A stretch of DNA of 64,000 nucleotides from NCBI GenBank assembly GCA_964019415.1, contig OZ025877.1, forward strand, positions 1,327,501 to 1,391,500. Reading direction: 5' to 3'. Made by a program: the position numbers and the translations under genes. The notes below the pieces were generated by a model that searched no databases, was not told the DNA's origin, and worked only from the letters and a program-made list of their open reading frames with translations. This document shows positions 14,001-25,846 of the stretch, in pieces; within the stretch, counting starts at the first letter, position 1, and every line of letters starts with the position of its first letter. This stretch comes from Ianthella basta. Taxonomy: Eukaryota > Porifera > Demospongiae > Verongiida > Ianthellidae.

Positions 14001-14697
14001 AGGAAACGCTTGCACACTATTTTATGGATTCATATAAATACTTACAGTATAATTGCAAATCATAGATCACGAGCTAGAGAATTTTATATAGCACTATGGC
14101 TCATGTTTATGTATATGCCACGATTTTGATTCCGGTGCCCAGTGTGGACAACTGACCCAAATCGTATTAGTTGCCTCATCTTGCTAGTTCTCGCCATATC
14201 TTGCTGTATCTTTTTATCCTTCTCGTCTTCCTATATCTTGCCTAATCCTGTACATCTTGCCTCATCTTGCTGTATTGTGTATGTCCATGCATGCATGAGG
14301 TCAATACCAGCATTGTTTTCTGCAAAGAGAAGCATGGAGAAGGTATAGCTTACATGACTGCAAACGGAATGCATGCATATACATATACATGAGAGACTGA
14401 TAGTGTTCACTTAAGTTATTGTTTTTCTGTATTGTATAATAATCTGAATCTGAATGATTAAAGTTTAGACTGGATCCACTTTGAGGCCATTTTGTTGGCA
14501 ATACACCACAGAATGTGGTAGTAGTATCCACCATAAAATGATGGATATTCTCCACCAGCATTGGTGTTTATGTATTCACCCTTTTCCACCAATTTTGGCG
14601 GAATATTTCCACTAATGACGTACATGTAGCTTCTCTCTATTGCACTACAGTTGCCATGCAATTAGCAAACTAGGCTAATGTTTTCAAACTGAAATTT
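14001..14697. other. Satellite fringe and unique spacer
   Basis: Unique sequence, then a decayed island of the same ATCTTGC decamer at about 14170-14275, then AT-rich spacer up to the 33-bp array. No gene recognised. Confidence 0.6.
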
Positions 14698-15543
14698 ATG
14701 AAGCTTGGCTACATAGGGGCCAGCACTCGAATGAAGCTTGGCTACATGGGGTCCAGCACTCGAATGAAGCTTGGCTACATGGGGGACAGCACTCAAATGA
14801 AGCTTGACTACATGGGGGCCAGCACTCGAATGAAGCTTGGCTACATGGGGGCCAGCACTCGAATGAAGCTTGGCTACATGGGGGCCAGCACTCGAATGAA
14901 GCTTGGCTACATGGGGTCCAGCACTCGAATGAAGCTTGGCTATATGGGGGCCAGCACTCAAATGAAGATTGGCTACATGGGGGCCAGCACTCGAATGAAG
15001 CTTGGCTACATGGGGTGAAGCACTCGAATGAAGCTTGGCTACATGGGGGCCAGCACTCAAATGAAGCTTGGCTACATGGGGGCCAGCACTCGAATGAAGC
15101 TTGGCTACATGGGGGCCAGCACTCGAATGAAGCTTGGCTACACAGGGGCCAGCACTCGAATGAAGCTTGGCTACATAGGGGCCAGCACTCGAATGAAGCT
15201 TGGCTACATGGGGGCCAGCACTCGAATGAAGCTTGGCTACATAGGGGCCAGCACTCGAATGAAGCTTGGCTACATGGGGGCCAGCACTCGAATGAAGCTT
15301 GGCTACATAGGGGCCAGCACTCCAATGAAGCTTGGCTACATAGGGGCCAGCACTCGAACCAAGCTTGGCTACATAGGGGCCAGCACTCGAACCAAGCTTG
15401 GCTACATAGGGGCCAGCACTCGAATGAAGCTTGGCTACATAGGGGACAGCACTCGAATGAGGCTTGGCTACATAGGGGCCAGCACTCAAATGAAGCTTGG
15501 CTACATAGGGGCCAGCACTCGAACCAAGCTTGGCTACATAGGG
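14698..15543. repeat. 33-bp minisatellite, about 25 copies
   Basis: Unit of 33 bp containing AAGCTTGGCTACAT and GGGGCCAGCACTCGAAT, repeated about 25 times with few substitutions, and cut by the assembly gap. Since 33 is a multiple of 3, an 11-residue peptide repeat is open on both strands (MKLGYMGASTR on plus, SSAGPHVAKLH on minus). No start context, flanking exon or signal peptide supports translation. Confidence 0.95.
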
Positions 15544-15743
15544 NNNNNNNNNNNNNNNNNNNNNNNNNNNNNNNNNNNNNNNNNNNNNNNNNNNNNNNNN
15601 NNNNNNNNNNNNNNNNNNNNNNNNNNNNNNNNNNNNNNNNNNNNNNNNNNNNNNNNNNNNNNNNNNNNNNNNNNNNNNNNNNNNNNNNNNNNNNNNNNNN
15701 NNNNNNNNNNNNNNNNNNNNNNNNNNNNNNNNNNNNNNNNNNN
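15544..15743. other. Assembly gap (200 N)
   Basis: Exactly 200 N, a usual placeholder for a gap of unknown size. It lies inside or at the right edge of the 33-bp array, so the true array length is unknown. Confidence 1.
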
Positions 15744-17060
15744 CTATGTGCATATGGGCATATGAATGGAATACATGACACATTTTGTGAGCTCACGCAC
15801 GGTCAGAGCTTCAGGTACAAGTCATTCAATTAGTTGTGTGGAGGATGTGGGTTATTTATTTTGTAGCTACATAGGCAATTTTGGTATTTCATCACAGCAA
15901 AGTACATGAGGGCATTATGGCATAAGATAATGATTTGTGCTGATCATGAAGATAGTGTATGATATGTGAGTATATATGTACCAAGAATGAACTATAAGAC
16001 CCAGGACTGTTCTGTATGCATGTATGCACGCACCTACTACATTTAATTTCACTAAAGCACTACACTGTCCTGATCGATGGCCAAATGCATTAGTATTTCT
16101 ACACGTATAATATATACACTTCTTATCACTATTATCACACATGAAAGATTCAGAATCATTGCACACTTGAGACAGGAGTGCTTTCTGTTTGGGTGCATGA
16201 CAGGTTGTGTACAAGCGAAGGCATGAACCAGATTCAATCTGTATAAGGCAGTTGTTTATATAGTCATGTGACCCTTGGTCACAAGTTGTGCGTGTGAGAG
16301 CACTTACTCTGCTTCTGACCTAATGTACTTATAATAACATTCACATGACTAATTAGATTCATAAAGCCATAGAATGCTGTCCACTGATATATCATATAGT
16401 CCACGTGTAGTGAGATTGCCCTGTGTGTGTGTGTGTGTGTTTACTATATAATACTGGTATACTTACAGAGGTGCACATATAATTCCACAGGATGCTGTAA
16501 GTGTTATGACCCTTGATCATGACCTATTATAACAACTTGTGCACATACGTCACATGTACGTAAGGCCCTGAACATACAGCACCCAGTGAAGAGGCACTTG
16601 TTCACATTCACATGGCCTTCATGCATGCAGCTGACCTGACCTGTCTGGCAGGGGTCTGAGGGGAATCTGTTTGCATGTCCCTACTAGCTGCCAAGTGTCA
16701 TACAGTTGACTCACATGATGGTTTTAATGACAATTTGTGTACATAACAGAGTAAGTGCAAGAGAGAGGGGAGAGTTTGCTCTCTGTTTGTACATTGGCTT
16801 GTCCAGCTAAGGTGCTTGTTCCAATTGCAAGTGTTGCCTCACGTGGTGTCCTGTCACAAGGTCATACCTTACAGTCCAAGGCCTTATAAGGTGTTTGTTG
16901 ATATAGTTATGATCACTTGTGTGTGTGACCCTTGGTCATATGTTTTGTGAACCCAGGAGCACCTACCCTCTGCTAATCACCTTTTGATTTCACATGACTC
17001 TACTGAGATTCATGTACATTCATAATATATAGAGTGCAATTGCAATGCAGTGATATAGGG
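15744..17060. other. Intergenic and 5' flank of the first receptor copy
   Basis: No gene recognised. From about 16440 the sequence is a duplicated 5' flank, also present near 19200-20000 and 34620-36200. Shared blocks include ACTGGTATACTTACAGAGGT, repeated TATGACCCTTG motifs and an AAGAGAGAGGGGAGAG-like purine block. A short (TG)n lies near 16421-16440. Confidence 0.6.
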
Positions 17061-17065
17061 CCACC

Positions 17066-17072
17066 TATATAA
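17066..17072 (+). promoter_or_regulatory. TATA box of receptor copy A1
   Basis: TATATAA lies 162 bp upstream of the ATG at 17228. It is followed about 30 bp later by the block AAGTTGACTGAGC. The same TATA and downstream block recur upstream of the head fragment at 36380, which supports a shared core promoter. Confidence 0.55.
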
Positions 17073-17227
17073 GGGGGCTGCCCATAGTGAAAACAAGTTG
17101 ACTGAGCTAGTTTTAAGACTTTGTAGAGTCTAGAGCAGATACGTGAAAACTGTAGCTACGTATGTATGCTGTGGAGAACAGATTCTACTAGCCAGGGACT
17201 GCAGGGAAAGTGTGCTGACTGTGCAGA

Positions 17228-18761
17228 ATGATCAAGTCAGGTCAAAGAGGGACCCAACTGCTGTGTGCCATCCTTACCATCCTGAATCTATTGCAGAGAT
17301 CCACTATCGCAGCAGCATCTATGAACTGTACATCAAGAGCCACACAGTATGCCCATCATCAATGTCAATATTATAATTCTGGTATTTCAATCAGCAATGG
17401 CTTCAATGAGTGCAAGTTTAACTTTTCATCATTGCCTAATGGATCACTGACGTTTGATACCTTTGACATTGGACCAGCTCTTCTGTATATTCTGATCGAC
17501 CTCGCTCTTCTGATGATCTACTTCCCTGTCCTCATCCTGTTCAACTTCAACCTTGCTGCAGGACCAGCACAGGGTTTTGTGTTCTTCTATCAGGTCCTCC
17601 CAGCCCTATTAGATATTGATACACTGACATATCTTAATGCAATCTCTGGTGGTTTCAGTTGGGGCCTTCTTACAATGCAGAGTCCTATCTATTAATGACA
17701 TTGTTTTCTACCCTACCCTGCCCTTCATTGCACTCCAGTACTTCAAACTGCCCCTTGTTGCAGTGGTAGTAGTCACAACGGTAGTGTTGGTCAAGTGTAT
17801 TGCTTGTCCTTGTGCATCCTGGCGCCGTCCTTGGGCCAAGCTCAGACGTTCTGTTCGGCATTTTAGGAGGAAGTATGCCTGGAATGGTACAGTGTTGAAT
17901 GGATTGTGTAGCATTGCCATACTGACATACGGCTTTGTCATTCAGCAATCCTTCACTGTTCTCCAACCAGCAAAGTGTTGCCCAAATGGTACCAGGTACT
18001 GTTCACATTATTGTATTGAGCTTTACGCCAGTGCACAAGATTTCTCTTCTAACTTCATTCCAGTTGCAGCAACTGCACTTTTCATTTTGTTGCTTTTCCT
18101 ATCCCTCCCCCTCCTCCTGCTGTATTACCCCTGTGTACCAGCTCTTATGCAGCGTATAACAAAGAGGTCCTCTCCACTTATAACATGTCATAAACTGGCT
18201 CCAGTGTTTGATGTGTTTCAGAGTGCATACAAGCCAAAACTTCGGTTCTTTGCTGCATTTCCTCTCCTCTATCGCTTTGTGATCTGGATGATGTTTACTG
18301 GTCTTTCAACAATGCTAACTGAACAACAAAGGAATGCCATCATTGCTCTTGTACTCATACTCATTCTGGCAATCCACTCTCTGGTTCAGCCTTACAGTAA
18401 GCCAGGACACAACTACATTGAAACACTCTACTTAGTGAATTTGGTGATTGTTTCGGTAATGTATGGGATCCATCGTAACTTGGAGTTCTCTCATGAGCTT
18501 AATGGGTCTATTGTTTTGCATAGTGGCAATGGCTTCTCTATTAGACTTTCTGTGCCAGAGATTATAGCAGTAGTCCTTTCATGGCTTCCCATGGTGATAG
18601 TCACTGGATACATTCTGTGGAAATGCAGGGCTGCTTGTTGTAAGAGAATCAAGAGAAATGTTAACAGGAGACCATCAGTTGAGGAAGGAGCTGTACAAGT
18701 GCCACCTTCTGAAGCCTATCTGGATCTAGATGATGAGGATCTGGAGGAGACAATTAATTAG
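17228..18761 (+). pseudogene. Subtype A multi-pass membrane protein, frameshifted (A1)
   Basis: This copy matches the intact gene at 20485 throughout. It has a signal peptide, an ectodomain ending in GSLTFDTFDIGPA, then the family core with CHKLAPVFDVFQ and QPYSKPGHNYIETLYLV and an acidic tail DLDDEDLEE. The frame breaks at 17685-17692, where CTAT is present twice. The first frame stops at 17695 and the second resumes with the conserved sequence to 18761. The rest is intact, so the lesion is recent, a segregating null allele, or an assembly error. The ATG at 17228 fits a TATA box 162 bp upstream. The family is the seven-to-nine-pass module found at the C terminus of many large sponge and cnidarian surface proteins. 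The function of this short form is unknown. Confidence 0.8.
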
Positions 18762-18870
18762 TACTAATAGTTATACAGTAATTATGGTAACACCCATGCA
18801 TGACAACAGATTCTGTACAGTGATATGAGCAAACAGTGTACATCATGTAAAACAATTATTAATATTATGA

Positions 18871-19196
18871 TTACTATACTTAATACATCACAGTGCCAGC
18901 TGATCAAGTCTAATAGTACTTTCACTTGAAAACACATGCATACACACTGCATATCATAAGTTTTCGTCTTTTTCGTTGAGTTATGAATATAACACCATCA
19001 GCATTGTTTATGAGGTGCATGCAGTTGCTGTGTGAGGCTATAGTCAATGTGGGATCATGAGCAAGATTACAGCAGTGAGGAGTTCGAGCTTGATGGAAGG
19101 AACCCCAATATAGATGGTCTGAAGAGTGATAGCAACCGTGTATAATCATAGATACAATTAGGGGTGTTCCTGTCTGTATAGACCTTTGAAATGGCA
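18871..19196. repeat. Shared 3' flank of subtype A genes, copy 1
   Basis: About 320 bp beginning near TACTTAATACATCACAGTG and ending near CTTTGAAATGGCAAA. Similar copies are at 22440-22760 and 45225-45545, each downstream of a subtype A gene. This marks the extent of the duplicated unit. Confidence 0.75.
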
Positions 19197-20484
19197 AATA
19201 ATACTGATAAACTTACAGTGATGCACATACATTAATTCCACATGATGCTGTAAGTGTTATGACTCTTGACCATGACCTTAGATAACTACTTGTGTACATA
19301 TGTTACATGAACGTAAAGCCCTGAACATACAGTACCCAGTGAAGGGCACTTGTTCTCATTCACACGACCTTCATGCAGCTGACCTGACCTGTCTGACAGG
19401 GGTCTGAGGGGAATCTGTTTGCATGTCCCCTCCTAGCTGCCAAGTGTCGTACAGTTGACTGACATGATGGTTTTAATGACAATTTGTGTGCATATCACAG
19501 AGTAAGAGCGAGAGAGAGGGGAGAGTGTGCTCTCTAGCTGTTTGTACAGAGGCTTGTCCAGCTGAAGTGCTTACTCTAAGTGTTGCCTCACAAGGTGTCC
19601 TATCACAGGGTTATAGTACCAGCAGATCTAGACTCCCCCATGCTCCTCTGGGAGAGGTCAGTCACACAAATACCTACCCCCAATGTACTGGCCTGGGTGA
19701 GTTTTACATTCCCCTCCTGACCTAGAGAAGCCTCTTAACTGTGAAGGAACCCAGTGAAGATTATATGGTGGTCCACATGACCTGACCTGACCTGTCTCAA
19801 TGACCCTGGGGGGAATCTGTTGGTATTCCCCCTTCTGCACTAAGAAGCCACTGATTTGCAACCACATCCCTTGATTGGGGAATTCACATCTGCTGACTTG
19901 CCTGACCTCTTAAAGGGGGATCTTTGCATTTTTAAAAGGGGAATTCTTGCATTTCCCTCACATGACGTAGTACTATGACACTTCACTCATGATCACAGGA
20001 AGGTTTATGACAATTTGTGTACATAACAGAGTAAGAGGGAGGGGAAGAGTTTGCTGTCTGTTTGTACAGTGGCTCAATATGGTAAGGTACAGCTGACTCA
20101 TATGACTCACTATCACAGCTTGTGTATACATACATGGGTGTAAGGTAAGCTGCATGTATATTGCATTATATAAATGGAGACATGTACCACCATGGATAGT
20201 ATAATATGACGATGCTGTCTGTATATAAGGTCACATGACCCTATAAGGTAATGTGACTGAGAGTGGCTTATGACCTTTGTTATGACCTTTTGTAAGACTT
20301 CTGGCATGACTAATCCAATTCATATATAGCTATTTCTGTATACATATATCAAAGGTCTGACAAAAGACTGTCATTTTAAGTACAAGTTGAGCAACTTTGT
20401 TGAGAGTGGAGGCAACTGGTGGTGTGTATATTGTGGACAATAGATTCTACTAGGGACTCCAAGGGACGCTACAAGGGAGATATT
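19197..20484. other. Duplicated 5' flank of receptor A2
   Basis: Repeats the flank seen at 16440-17100 with insertions. A region at about 19620-19920 has GACCTGACCTGACC and GGGGGAATCTG-like blocks. Weak TATA-like sequences are at 20222 (TATATAAG) and about 20343. No gene recognised. Confidence 0.5.
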
Positions 20485-22017
20485 ATGAAAATCATGTCAG
20501 GTCAGTGTGGGACACCACCGCTGTGTGCCTTCCTTATCATTCTGAGCTCGAGTCTGCTGCAGAGATCCACTACCGCAGCAGCATCTATAACTTGTACGTC
20601 CAGAGCCACACACTATGCCACCTATTCACCCTGCAGTCTCACTTTGAACCAAAATTCCTGTAATGCTTCCAACGAGTGTGAGATTATTATATTGCCTAAT
20701 GGATCATTGACATTTGATACCTTTGACATTGGACCAGCTCTTCTATATATTCTGATCGACCTCGCTCCTCTGATGATCTACTTCCCTGTCCTTATCCTGT
20801 TCAACTTCAATCTTGCAGCTGGACCTGCACAGGGTTTTGTGTTCTTCTATCAGGTCCTTCCAGCTCCCTTTTTTGCTGACACACTATTATACCTTAATGC
20901 ACTCACTGGTGGTTTCAGTTGGGGCCTCCTTGCAATGCAGAGTCCTATTAATGACATTGTTTTCTATCCTACCCTGCCCTTCATTGCACTTCAGTATTGC
21001 AAACTGGCATTTGTTGCGGTGGTTGTAATCGTGACAGTACTGTTGGTCAAGTGTGTTGCTTGTCCTTGTGCATCCTGGCGCCGTCCTTGGGCCAAACTTC
21101 GTCGTTCTGTTCGCCATTTCAGGAGGAAGCACGCCCAGAAGGGAACAGTGTTGAATGGATTGTGCAGTATTGTAGTACTGACATACGGCTTTGTCATTCA
21201 ACAATCATTAACTGTTCTCCAACCTGCTAGGTGTTGCCCAGGTGGTGCCTGGTACTGCTCTCATTATTGTGTTGAGCTGGAATACTTTAGTGTATTTAAT
21301 TCCTCTCTTGGCCTCATCCCATTAGCTGCACTTGTCATTTTGGTGCTTTTCCTGTCCCTCCCACTCCTCCTGCTGTATTACCCCTGTGTACCAGCTCTTA
21401 TGCAGCGTATAACAAAGAGGTCCTCTCCACTTATAACATGTCATAAACTGGCTCCAGTGTTTGATGTGTTTCAGGGAGCATACAAGCCAAAGCTTCGGTT
21501 CTTTGCTGCATTCCCTCTTCTCTATCGCTTATTGATCTGGATGCTGTTTTCTGGTCTTGCAGCAGTGCTAACTGAACAACAAAGAAATGCCATCATCACT
21601 CTTGTACTCATTCTTATTCTGGCACTCCACTCTGTGATCCAACCTTATCGTAAGCCAAGACACAACTACATTGAAGCACTCTACCTGGTAAATTTGGTTC
21701 TCATTTCAGTGGTGTATGGTCTTGTTAGCTTTGAATTCCATGGGCCTAGGGCTTGGTATCAGGGTAATGGCTTCTATATACCACAGTGCGTAGCAATAGC
21801 GCTTGCATTGCTGCCCATGGTAGTGTGCACAGGGTACATTATCTGGAAATGTAACTGCTCCCAGCGATGCAGGGCTGCTTGTTGTAGGAGAGTGCATGGT
21901 GGTTGCAATTGGAATGGGAGAGAATCGGGACAAGAAGAAGCTGTACAAGTGCCACCTTCTGAAGCCTATCTTAATCTAGATGATGAGGAGCTGGAGGAGA
22001 CAATCACAATTAAGTAA
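20485..22017 (+). CDS. Multi-pass membrane protein, subtype A (A2), intact
   Basis: Intronless, 510 residues from the ATG at 20485; a second in-frame ATG lies at 20494. The longer upstream frame opens with GTG and precedes a clear signal peptide, so I rejected it. Layout: signal peptide, ~55-residue ectodomain with cysteines and glycosylation sequons (NAS, NGS), and TM1 (LLYILIDLAPLMIYFPVLIL). LAAGPAQGFVFFYQ, a basic loop WRRPWAKLRRSVRHF, a Cys-containing loop CCPGGAWYCSHYC and CHKLAPVFDVFQ follow. Then come two or three more TMs around QPYRKPRHNYIEALYLV, a cysteine cluster CRAACC and an acidic tail DLDDEELEE. The order matches the C-terminal module of large sponge and cnidarian membrane proteins (family knowledge), here without the long extracellular part. 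A surface receptor or adhesion role is inference. Confidence 0.85.
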   Translation: MKIMSGQCGTPPLCAFLIILSSSLLQRSTTAAASITCTSRATHYATYSPCSLTLNQNSCNASNECEIIILPNGSLTFDTFDIGPALLYILIDLAPLMIYFPVLILFNFNLAAGPAQGFVFFYQVLPAPFFADTLLYLNALTGGFSWGLLAMQSPINDIVFYPTLPFIALQYCKLAFVAVVVIVTVLLVKCVACPCASWRRPWAKLRRSVRHFRRKHAQKGTVLNGLCSIVVLTYGFVIQQSLTVLQPARCCPGGAWYCSHYCVELEYFSVFNSSLGLIPLAALVILVLFLSLPLLLLYYPCVPALMQRITKRSSPLITCHKLAPVFDVFQGAYKPKLRFFAAFPLLYRLLIWMLFSGLAAVLTEQQRNAIITLVLILILALHSVIQPYRKPRHNYIEALYLVNLVLISVVYGLVSFEFHGPRAWYQGNGFYIPQCVAIALALLPMVVCTGYIIWKCNCSQRCRAACCRRVHGGCNWNGRESGQEEAVQVPPSEAYLNLDDEELEETITIK

Positions 22018-22439
22018 TGAAGTTATTAATTTGATGCATCTCATACTATTGAGATTGAGCTTTAAACAATATGATGGTATCGTTTGTTCAACTGCAATGG
22101 GCAGAGTTGTTTGCTTTTGTAGCGCATTCTATGGTATCAATAGTTATACAATGGTAACACCAATGATAACAGCTTACATTTAGTGAAATGAGCAGTGTAC
22201 ATTTTGCAAAACAATTATTACTAATTATGTGGTGTACTGTTGCCTGTATTGTTACTATTATTTCATGCTGACTTATTATTATTATGTATTCTTACATGTG
22301 GTTACGTGTGTTACGTGTACTTGTATGCGTAGTATTGTGCACGCTCAGTTTTGTAGTAGGCCTTTAATTGATCGTGTTCTAGTAATATCCTGGTACACTG
22401 ACGGCTGACGACAATGTACCAGGAATACAAATTGTACTT
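22018..22439. other. 3' spacer of receptor A2
   Basis: AT-rich sequence between the stop codon and the shared 3' flank repeat. No gene recognised. Confidence 0.5.
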
Positions 22440-22760
22440 AATACATCACAGTGTCAGCTGATCAAACCTAATCGTACTTGAAAGCATTCATATGCATGTA
22501 CACTGTCATAAGTGTCTTCTTATCTTTGAGTTATGAATATAACACCATCAGCATTGTTTATGAGGTGCATGCAGTTGCTGTGTGAGGCTATAGTCAATGT
22601 GGAATCATGAGCAAGTTCACAGCAGTGACGAGCTCGAGCTTGATGGAAGGGGCTCCTATATACTATATATTATATGGTCTGAAGACCGATAGCAATCGTG
22701 TCTAATTATAATTATAGACACAATTAAGGTCGTTATACCGTCCGTATAAGCCTATGAAAT
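22440..22760. repeat. Shared 3' flank of subtype A genes, copy 2
   Basis: Matches 18871-19196 closely (TACTTAATACATCACAGTG, GAATATAACACCATCAGCA, AGGCTATAGTCAATGTGG). It follows receptor A2. Confidence 0.75.
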
Positions 22761-22770
22761 GGCAAAAGCA

Positions 22771-22855
22771 TGAGAAAAAGCTGGCGTCACCTGCAGGAAC
22801 TGAACCCAAGGCTTTCTGGCTTTAGCCACTAAAACCTGCCACAGAGCTAAGATGC
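22771..22855 (-). other. tRNA-like sequence, probable SINE head or tRNA relic
   Basis: The minus strand reads GGCATCTTAGCTCTGTGGCA, resembling a tRNA D-arm/box A. About 30 nt later comes GGGTTCAGTTCCTGC, resembling box B. The spacing fits a tRNA, but the acceptor stem does not close well. I read it as a tRNA-derived SINE head or pseudogene and assign no anticodon. Confidence 0.45.
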
Positions 22856-23195
22856 CTTGTTTAGTACACTATCACAAAATTTTAAATTGTCATTATAATA
22901 TTATATATATAATTTATACAAAAATTAGTGCAATTTCTTAAATTGTCATTTGGAGCAACTAGCTAACATGAACCTGGTAATGCAAGCCCACTATTGAGCC
23001 ACCTCAGGATATTATGATAGCCATTAAGGTATGCAGCTATAAATTTATAAATTAATCGCATACAAATGTATGATTATGTGAATGATCACGCACGTACATG
23101 AGTGCTGACTGCCTTGTGAGGTTAAGTAAATATTGTCGTCCAAACATTAGAGCTTACACGGTACTGTGTATGTACTGAGATGACAGGAAGAGGAC

Positions 23196-23445
<250 letters not shown>

Positions 23446-23720
23446 GTGTGAGTGCATGCTGTGTGTGTGCACACATTCCAATATTGCATGATTTGTGCCA
23501 TTTATATATACCTTGTGATACCAATTGTTATGATCCTTGACTCTCGTGTGTATGTGTGTACATGCCTGGGCTGGATGTATTGCTATGAATACGATATACG
23601 TGTTGTCATGATCACATCTAATGGAGCCACAACTCGGAAGAATTGTAGGCGAGTGTACGTGCATGCATGCGTCTGTCTTCATTGACACTTCGTACCTTCT
23701 CCAGAGACATAGTATTTCAG

Positions 23721-23815
23721 GCAATGTGGGTCTGCTTGTTGTAAGAGAGGGAATAAACCAGGAGAGAACCAACTTGACGGGAAGATTTACTTGTGGAACC
23801 AATTGCAGCTGAAGT
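23721..23815 (+). pseudogene. Receptor C-terminal tail relic (subtype B-like)
   Basis: Matches the 3' end of the gene at 25847 around TGTGGGTCTGCTTGTTGTAA and the following GGAACCAACTGCAGCTGAAGT-like segment, but the frame is broken and no core precedes it. It opens the duplicated cassette of tail relic, AATAATAAACA minisatellite and GNAT fragment. Confidence 0.65.
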
Positions 23816-23855
23816 ATATTTTGACATCATTAATGCTTATGGCCATGCTACATTA

Positions 23856-24185
23856 ATAATGAATAATAAACATTGGTTGATAACTGGTAACTGCATGGTA
23901 TTTGATGAATAATAAACAATTGGTATTTGCTGAATAATAAACATTGACTGATAACTAGTAATTGGCTTTGATAAATAATAAACAATTGGTATTTGCTGAA
24001 TAATAAACATTGACTGATAACTAGTAATTGGCTTTGATAAATAATAAACAATTGGTATTTGATGAATAATAAACATTGACTGATAACTTGTGATCTACTG
24101 ATAACTGTGATCTACTTTACTGATAACTAGTAATTGGCTTGGATAAATAATAAACAATTGGTATTTGATGAATAATGAATGCTGC
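23856..24185. repeat. AATAATAAACA minisatellite, copy 1
   Basis: Imperfect tandem units built from TGAATAATAAACA, TTGACTGATAACTAGTAATTGG and TTGGTATTTG. The same family occurs at 42050-42575, 52005-52235 and 56080-56228. In the first three cases it lies just upstream of a GNAT fragment. Confidence 0.9.
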
Positions 24186-24283
24186 ATTATAAACATTAAT
24201 TTTACTGGTCATTATTGGTGAATAATAACATGGAGGGCACAAAAATGAGATTCACACTTCATGGTTAGCAGTTAGCTTTACTC

Positions 24284-24934
24284 ATGGAAGCAGCCATGGA
24301 TCACGTGAAGAGCAAACACAGCAAGCCCTTGACATTTCGTCTGACCCAAGTTGCTGCCAATACCACCTCATTCTGTTTGTATGCAAGTTTGGGATTCAAT
24401 ACCTGTGGTAACTTGTTGGAGTTCCATGGTCGTGTGTCTCCATTCAATGAACACACACCAGATGTCTCACGCACGAGCTCTATGGTCCTTAGAAGAGCTA
24501 CAGTGGAGGATGTAGCAGGCTGTGATGAGTTGTTCCAGGAAGCACATGGGGGAGGCATGGAGTGTAGAAATGAGATTCACGATGCAGTCGCTCACGGTCA
24601 AGGAGTTCATGGTTGGTCTGTGTATGTACTGACTGACAACAAAGATGGTTCTATTGCTGCCTACACTACAGGGCTACATGTGTTTGGGCATACTGTTGGG
24701 AGTAATGAAGCGATGTTTAAACTGTTTCTTGAAATGCTGTCGGTGGAGTTGGCCGAATCTGATCGGAAGAAATGTCGTATTCACATTGACCCAGTTCGCT
24801 ACCCAGATTTAGTACGCTGGATGCTTGTCAATAAGATGCAAGTTGAGAAGCAGCACACAATGATGTACAAGGGATGCTACACTGGTCCAGTGGGACCTTT
24901 TGTGCACTGTCCAACAGTGGACTACTGGCTGTAG
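24284..24934 (+). pseudogene. GNAT acetyltransferase, 5'-truncated copy with open frame
   Basis: 216 open codons matching residues from about 124 of the double-GNAT protein at 29683 and running past that protein's divergence point to a natural end (CPTVDYWL, stop at 24934). It lacks most of the first GNAT domain, including the QGRGIG acetyl-CoA loop, and begins exactly at ATGGAAGCAGCCATGGA after a minisatellite. The second domain looks intact, so it could still be translated, but without the first domain's cofactor loop activity is doubtful. It supplies the C-terminal ~34 residues missing from the 29683 copy. Confidence 0.7.
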
Positions 24935-25846
24935 TGAGTTTGAGTGAATGTATATAGATTGAATTATTTATGTGCATATTTATTTATGTATGAAGAATTA
25001 TAATTAGTTATTGCTATGGATTTCCTTATTACTTTGCCCCAATATTGTCAGTATAATGCTTTTTGCATGAATGAAATCCACATAGCCAAGTCTGCATGCA
25101 ACTGTGATCTACTTTACTTTTGATGATTGTTTTTGATCAATGATTATATATTCATGACCGACTATCACAACTTGTCTACAGGTTTATTGTTTACCTGTAA
25201 CAACTGCTTTGACAAAAACACCCTTTACTGTGTACACAACAGTCAACAGATGCCTGTCGGTTATAAACAGCATTTTTCCCAAAGTACCTAGGAATGGAGA
25301 TGCACAACCTATGGGGCAGACAATACCATGCACCTTTCATATCTCAAGGACTGTAGCCATGTAGTCATAGGCTGAATATGCAAAAGAAATAGAAAATATT
25401 ATATGTGTCGAATAGCAGCAGTGATGTGTGTTACATAGTACTTATCTGACGGATAGAAAGTGCCTTTCACACATCATGAATCGTGCGATGTGTTAAAAGG
25501 CCTGTTAGTGTACGTATATAGTGAGCTAGATCTTTAGCTTCAGTAAAATTGGACTAACTAGGTAATGGTGTGTGTGGCAGTCGCATATGCATGTGCATCC
25601 ATGTGCATCCATGTGCGTGTCAGTGTATTTGTTGTGTGTATGATACCTGGCTTGATGAGTTGCCATGAATACAACTGACCCATCATTAATATTTGTGACT
25701 ACATAATATTCATTGAAGACACACCTGGCCAGAAAGTGCATGCTTACAACTCAATCAGATTCATAGCCAACACCCTGAACTGCTATATCAACCACAGTAA
25801 GGCACTGCGCTTCCTAATCCAACAGCTTAAAGGATATCTGGAGATT
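24935..25846. other. Intergenic and 5' flank of receptor B1
   Basis: No gene recognised. The last ~300 bp (GCATGTGCATCC, GGCCAGAAAGTGCATG, CTCAATCAGATTCATAG) resemble the flanks of the genes at 46168 and 54053. The TATA box seen there is degraded here to CTATATCAACC near 25781. Confidence 0.5.

Noticed and set aside
14698-15543. 11-residue repeat proteins on both strands
   Set aside because: Explained by a 33-bp minisatellite, with both strands equally open and no gene context.
20419-20484. 22-codon N-terminal extension of receptor A2
   Set aside because: Begins with GTG and precedes a proper signal peptide. Paralogues start at the equivalent of 20485/20494.
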